Assembly (NCBI GenBank): GCA_903813345.2
Contig: CAIIXF020000007.1
Coordinates: forward strand, 11,884,714-11,948,713
Source: Owenia fusiformis
Lineage: Eukaryota; Annelida; Polychaeta; Sabellida; Oweniidae
Length of the DNA: 64,000 nt
Reading direction: 5' to 3'
Of this stretch, positions 58,249 to 64,000 are shown piece by piece; the first letter of the stretch is position 1; the number at the start of each line of letters is the position of its first letter. The notes under the pieces are model-generated. The model was not told the DNA's origin and made no database searches. It worked only from the letters and a program-made list of their open reading frames with translations. The position numbers were made by a program, and so were the translations under genes.

Positions 58249-59011
58249 AGGAGGGAGAATGCATGCATGATGGAAGAGCAATGTTCACCCCTTATATAGC
58301 ACCATGTGAAATGTAGAACTTGGAGCACTTTCATTCAATATGTCAATATTGTGATAAAACAGTGATTATGAAAGCACAAGCCATCGTGACTAGACAATGT
58401 CCTCATCAGTTTTCTTACTGAGAAGTTTATTTTGTGATACATAAACAGTTCTGCATAACTGTTAACACTTCTATAGTCCTACATATCCATAATATAAAAT
58501 GTTATTGGATAAGAAATATATACGACAAAAAAATACTGTACTCCCAGTATTTTTCGTGTATGGATTTAGTTTTGTGCTTTTTCGCGATTGTGGTAAAATC
58601 ACGAAAATAAACCAAAAAATGACGATATAATTGAAGTTAAGGTGCAGCGTCCCATTGACCAAGATCTAGTAGTAATTGTTAGTCTAATCCAAATATGACT
58701 TTAGGAAGGTGTGCCTACTGTACATGAGGTTACTTTATTTACAGAGCTAGAAGATTAGGAGAATAATAAGATTTTAAATTATGGAATCTGCAAAATTTAA
58801 GAGCCGCAAAATTGTCCTTTCTCAAAATTTGCGAAATTAAAACTCTGAGTAACTGAAATTAACCAGGAGTACAGTAATATAAATTTTCTCTATCTAAGTT
58901 TGTGATATTGATTTGTGGGGCTAGAAATATTCTCTGAGACCTCTTTTATATTATAATGATTAGGAGAGACACGAGGAGTCAATCTGCCAAACATTATGTC
59001 AAACTGAATCT

Positions 59012-59284
59012 CTAAGCTATATGAGGATGATGTTCACAAATGTAGACGTTGTGAACAATGAAGTTGATATCATTATGAAGCACAACATCATTTGAAGAAA
59101 TTTGAAAATATTGATTTGGAAGGGTATGGTAATTTATATTTAGTGTCTGCAATTCAAATTCTTCATGTCTGCCAAACGCCTCAAAACTTTTAGGTTCATA
59201 TGTGGTATATGTTACACCAACATAACTGTATACTACTCCTGTACACAAATATGTTGTTAATATAAACAATATGTAAATAAACAT
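59012..59284 (-). CDS. Small possible secreted peptide, doubtful
   Basis: A 90-codon open frame begins MFIYILFILTTYLCTGVVYS, which looks like a signal peptide, and continues with a polar region rich in Asn, His and Tyr. No intron signals or homologue are recognised. AT-rich DNA makes hydrophobic N-termini common by chance, so this may not be a gene. Confidence 0.15.
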   Translation of the reverse strand: MFIYILFILTTYLCTGVVYSYVGVTYTTYEPKSFEAFGRHEEFELQTLNINYHTLPNQYFQISSNDVVLHNDINFIVHNVYICEHHPHIA

Positions 59285-59808
59285 ACTAGGAAATAGAATA
59301 TTATGATTTTATAATCATTATGTTTTTTATTTATTTCTGTTAACTGTTAATAATTTAAATCATACATTATAAGGGTTTATGTCCAAATGACAACATGTGT
59401 GGAACAGTTAATATCATTGGGAAGATAAGGTACTTATTAATAACAATCAAAGTTTTGAACTTTGAATCCTATTAAGAGCTGATTGTAAAGATGTCCAGGA
59501 TTTTACTTTTTACAGGGTTGTCCCTGTGTGATATTGGGTCAATTGGATTGACCACAAGACATGGGCTACACAAATGACACCTTTAACTGTGGAATGACTT
59601 TGGCAACTTATATAGAATGTAATTTACCTTTTATGGGATAACTTACCCTTACATAGGTTGGAGTTTACAAATTCAAATGCACTTGCTGAATTGAAAACTT
59701 TTAATATAGAATGCATCCTGTGTATAAATTGAAAGTTTAAGGTCTCTGCTGATATTACAATCCCCATGGAGAGTTTGAAAACATATTTATTCACATATTT
59801 ACCATTTG

Positions 59809-60507
59809 TCAAGACTTCAAAATTAATTTAAGAGTTTTTTGAAATGAAAGATGTCAGCCTTTCATTTCTTAAATTCCAAATTTCCCGCCATTTTTCAAAT
59901 AATTTTTTTAATCATAAATTTTTTAATCGTCAAATATTTCACTAGATACAGTGCAATAAAATATTATCTCCTTAACTATTACACTATTTCAACAATAAAA
60001 TGTCATATCTGATGTGCCAATTCAATGTTTTAGAATATCGAAAATATTTTGCAACCTAAAAGTGACCTCTCGTGACATCATTTAGACATCATTTTTCTTC
60101 ATGTCTATCTTTTTCTATGCAAAACTAAAAGATAAACCAACGTTGACTGTCAAACTAGGTTAAAAGGATGAATATATTATGTTTTTAATATCATTACCAT
60201 TGGTTTTTGTGAGGACTAAGATTTTGAAATGCATTTGCCCTGAACCACTTTCATCCATGAATGAGTTTATTGCTAGCTTATTTATCAACCAGTTTTCTTA
60301 ATTTTGTCGGCAAAAAACAAGTGAGGATGAATGCTTAGCATTGGTGTGAATTGTGTGCTATTGTAACCTCTCAAAGTTAGTTTTTAATAAATTCAGGATA
60401 TTTTGAATAAAAGTTCCTTCAAAAAAACATTTTTGAAATTAATAAAAAGTTTCACATCTCACACTTTGATAATATTGGATAAGCCAAAGTTTATATTGGA
60501 CCTTTTA
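59809..60507. mobile_element. Second, diverged copy of the TTAA-type MITE
   Basis: Long stretches match 8130-8905 in the same order and orientation, for example AAATTTCCCGCCATTTTTCA, AATTTTGTCGGCAAAAAACA and TTTCACATCTCACACTTTGA. The terminal repeats are decayed. It lies between VPS25 and MAIP1. Confidence 0.75.
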
Positions 60508-61389
60508 CTGATTAATACAATTTTACACCCATTGGAAAGACTGTTATGTGACTGGTTGAACAGCGTTGTATCAATCATTCATTTATCTGCATGTTCAATG
60601 GGAAATAATGTACAAATCATTAACAAGGAAGTGCAAAATAAGATCGCTAAATAAAATAAAGGATAGTCTATAGAAGACTTTTAATTTCCCCTAAAACTTA
60701 AGACAATATTTGGCTTCTGACAAACGGCGAATTATCGAAAACAAACGGCTCACCCCCTGCTATTGAAAGCCCAGACTGGGTATTGTTTATGTCTCTGGGC
60801 AGTGCTGATTTGGATTCCCTTGATTTTGAGAAATATAGCTTGTACTTTACAACACTGTGTTATAACCTATAACAAAATTAAATTCATTTTGAAATCTTTT
60901 GGAAATTAATCTTTAATTCTGATTCTACATAAGTCAGCCATGTTAATATTATCCAATATTTGACATTGCAGTCAGCAAACTTAGGCATTCTTTGGTTAAA
61001 GTTCACAACCTCATGTTATAACATCAGCTGAAGATCCTCAATTGACTGTCCAAACAAATGTGTAACAAGGGTACATCTTAAACATACCAGTGTTAGTGAT
61101 TCAGTGTTGCTCTTGGCAATGGAATTGGGAAATCTATTGCTAATGGAGCACTGAACTGACTGCCAGCCAGCAATACTTGTAGAAATCAAGTAATCAAACT
61201 TAGTGTAGATCCCATCTACATGTACAAAATATTTTTATAAATCAAATTCATTTTCAAAGCAAAACCTGTTTTATTTATATTTTGTTATGACATGCACCGA
61301 GTTGTTGACCAGTAAATGGTGTGCCAAATGAGAAAATTTCATTGAATTTTCTTTAGAAATGCCCTTGAATTTCTAGCATTTGCTTAGGG

Positions 61390-63377
61390 TCATCGAGGAC
61401 CATATGGATTCCTCTGGGTGTGACCTGATGGCGTAAAGTGATTCAGTTTGTTAATTGTCCAATCATCTTCTACACCCTTTGTGTATTCCCTTCTAAACCT
61501 GAAACAAAATAGTTACAATTATTTTTATTTTTTAAGAGCTTGATTTGAAGTTTACAAGATTAAGGGAATCTTATAATGGTATACACCTGATAAATGATAT
61601 ATTTGGTTTTCATTTCTCGTCAATTGCAACTACCTTACTTATTTATAATCACATTTGATTGGAGAGGAAGAATATGATATACAAGAAGTAATGTCAAAGA
61701 TGAAGCCATTCCAATACTACTGGACCAATGTTCTTGACACTGGTGCAGATGTTCCCCAAACATTATTGAATCTACCCTGCGTGCAGAGTCTAGTTAAAAA
61801 ACACTCTGCCTAGTAGAGACCATATAACAGTTAAGTAGCCCCGCCCCCACGACGGGTATCGGTGACAGTTTGGGTAATAATTCACTTTTGACCTACGCGC
61901 TGACCTTTCTTCCACCAACATACGCCAAATGTGTTCAAATTAAATATGCGCATGTCATTTTTCAATTCCGGGCTCAACGATGACGTCAGAAGGAATGACC
62001 ATAGAACGTCGGTCAAATTTGGCTGACGAACACTGATTGGCGCGGTGAGTTCACAGGTTTATTTTAGTTTGAAAGAGTGAGGACGAAGCTCTCTTTTAGG
62101 AAGTGAAGTCAAACGAATGCAAAGGGTATATTGAATCAATATGTCATGAATAAAGCTTCTTCTATTTGATTAGTAGATGGTTCATGGTTACTATGGTAAC
62201 CCATTGTGATGTCACCAAGGGCAGATTATTTGACATTGATATATGTTAAGGGCTTCTAGAACACTGACCTGTAGTTGCATACATATAAGTTCTCAGTTTC
62301 AGCAAGATCAAACGTCATCCCTGGACTCTGATTTTCTGATTTCCATGACTTCCATCCCTGTAGCCCATGTAAGACAACAGTGATCTCAACAAACCTTTGC
62401 TCTGCAAAAAGAAATGATAAATGAATATAAAGTCCAGTTAGTTACTTAACAGCAGAATCAGATCAACATAAGGTATTCCTTACAATCTCAAATACAGTGT
62501 ATACTATCTTCTGAAAAATCAACATCATGTTATTATTTGATGAAGTTGTTTTAAGTCTCCAAAATAATAAATATGGTATTTATTTTATAGATAAATGAAT
62601 GCATTATTCTAAAAAAATTATTTTTTCTCAATACAATTTGTGTTTTTTTAAAAATAGACATGACAATCAAGCCCAAAATGTTCTGAAATTGAAACAAAAG
62701 TTATAATTATTCAATTGGCAACAGTATTTATTTTTCAGTTCTTTGTTTTCAGTAAATTGTTTAGAGATGCATGAACTTTGTATTTTGAAAAAACGTGAAG
62801 TGCCTTCTTTCTATCTGACCTTCTTTAGGGACAATAACTTAATTACTTGTGGCTACAGACATCCATCACTATGACAACCGAACACACAAGAGCAAACTGA
62901 ATCATGATATATGAGATAGTACAATTTTATTATCTAACCTGTCTCGTCATTCATTACGACTCCTATCTCATACATAAAGCGCATAAATAGGTCCCCCGGG
63001 TCCACTTTAATCATTGCCCTGCAGTCATCATTCAGGTCAGCATAGTTACGTCTTATCTCTGCAATAGCCTGGAAACAATAGCCTCTTACATTATACATAA
63101 AATATCTGAAAAACAAAAAGTGTACTCATATTGCCTCTAAAGCAAATGGAAAACATCATTTATTTAACTAAAAATCCAAAACTTTTTTCAAAAGCATTAC
63201 CATTTTGCTGTAAATATTTACATTTTAAGACAACTAGAAAACAGAAAAGTAAATATGCATCCGAAAATTGGAAAACATTAAGTAGATGTTTTCTGAAAGC
63301 CTCACCTCATCAGTAACAAGACCCTCAAGACTATCAAAGTCCCCAGTAGAGATCAGGTTAGACACGTGGACAATTGC
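61390..63377 (-). CDS. MAIP1: MAIP1 (C2orf47), m-AAA protease-interacting protein, 3' exons
   Basis: Four exons on the minus strand: 63377-63306, 63068-62939, 62401-62269 and 61498-61390. Phases 0, 1, 2 agree and give 147 codons plus TGA. The protein part begins AIVHVSNLISTGDFDSLEGL and has LFMRFMYEIGVVMNDETG, RFVEITVVLHGLQGWKSW and ends RREYTKGVEDDWTINKLNHF plus a short tail. These blocks match the C-terminal half of human MAIP1 (291 aa), a mitochondrial matrix protein that binds the AFG3L2 m-AAA protease and assists EMRE biogenesis; the fold is related to Tim44/Mba1. The N-terminal half, with the mitochondrial targeting sequence, lies beyond the window; no further exon was seen in 63378-64000. 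Confidence 0.88.
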
Positions 63378-64000
63378 CTGAAATACAGGAAGAAAAGCAT
63401 GAATCAACTTGACTGTGCAACAAAACCAGCTGTGGGCAGTCTACTGTCAAGAATCTCCTTAAGTCCTTATGTCTGCTGGCAAGTAGACTCACCCAAAACA
63501 CATGTTATTCAGATATGCCAGACCATGGGTGTTAAGAGAAAGATTGTAGTCTTGTGGCTTACTCTGTTGACCAATTGAATTTATTGTCATACTTGATAAG
63601 GACAGAGGTTTTCTCAATGATAAAATGGAATTTTCTAACTTTACTGAACTGTAAAGGGTCCCACTGGATTTTTTAGGTGTTTCTGTAAGTTTATGTTCAC
63701 TCTTTCTTATGGTGAACTCTTATCAAGACAGTGATAATCATAGAAAAAGATTAAAACTAAAAAAATTTGAGAAAATATCATTTAATTTGATTTGATTTGA
63801 AAACTATATTCTGGGTAGCTCTATCAGTACAAAACTGGTCTTCCTAGAGGCCCAGTAATAATTTATAATTATTTACAATATTGTAACAGTTTGGCCTATT
63901 TTTGTGGATATACGTGGTAGCGTGGCTTATAATAGGCCCACTGTTTAGTAAACGGTGTTTACTTGGTGAGTTACACGGCACACGTTAAATGTGCGATTGT
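63378..64000. other. MAIP1 intron to window edge
   Basis: Sequence upstream of the acceptor at 63378-63379 on the minus strand. No exon, RNA gene or clear repeat was found. The open frame at 63366-63578 on the plus strand overlaps a MAIP1 exon in another frame and is not a gene. Confidence 0.6.

Larger units (their letters stand above)
58249..61389. other. Intergenic stretch between VPS25 and MAIP1 (convergent 3' ends)
   Basis: VPS25 and MAIP1 end towards each other here. Probable 3' UTR material lies at both ends; AATAAA on the minus strand at 61270-61275 could end MAIP1 about 115 bases after its stop. The middle holds a second copy of the TTAA-type element (about 59809-60507) and one small minus-strand open frame with a signal-peptide-like start (59012-59284). 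No other gene is recognised. Confidence 0.6.

Overview
This is AT-rich nuclear DNA from an animal. Every recognisable protein gene is a bilaterian gene split by GT-AG introns, and the introns are packed with small DNA transposons. The proteins resemble vertebrate orthologues closely, but the introns are short and the repeats are not vertebrate-like, so an invertebrate (marine deuterostome or lophotrochozoan) is most likely. I cannot name the species from sequence alone.

Layout. (1) 4416-6375, minus strand: the first four coding exons of a C10orf67-like (DUF4709-type) coiled-coil gene; its 3' exons were not found. (2) 7404-~40590, plus strand: a complete ULK4 gene. I joined 32 coding exons; all phases agree and give 1288 codons plus TGA, against about 1275 residues in human ULK4. 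The two genes are head to head across about 1 kb that holds an RFX X-box-like site. An intronless leucine-rich-repeat membrane protein gene (679 aa) lies antisense inside ULK4 intron 3. A 4-kb L1/Tx1-type LINE sits inside a 27-bp minisatellite in ULK4 intron 30. (3) 40.6-46.1 kb: no gene seen, several inverted-repeat elements. (4) 46083-49519, minus strand: complete UBE2F (184 aa). (5) 50906-58248, plus strand: complete VPS25 (176 aa), sharing a short bidirectional promoter with UBE2F. (6) 61390-63377, minus strand: the 3' part of a MAIP1 (C2orf47) gene that continues past the window edge.

The most unusual observation is that splice junctions have been tandemly copied, separately, at least five times. 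The ULK4 exon 16 acceptor exists in 19 copies (120-bp unit), the exon 18 donor in 5-6 copies (62-bp unit), the exon 23 donor in about 16 copies (52/43-bp unit), the exon 5 acceptor in 2 copies, and a UBE2F donor in 2 copies. Each repeat unit spans the exon-intron boundary, so every copy carries a candidate splice site plus a piece of exon. Only the copy next to the intact exon body gives the conserved reading frame.

The genes do not form an operon or one pathway. ULK4 is a ciliary pseudokinase, and the C10orf67-like neighbour may share its promoter. UBE2F is a NEDD8 E2, VPS25 is an ESCRT-II subunit, and MAIP1 works in mitochondria. They are ordinary independent animal genes.
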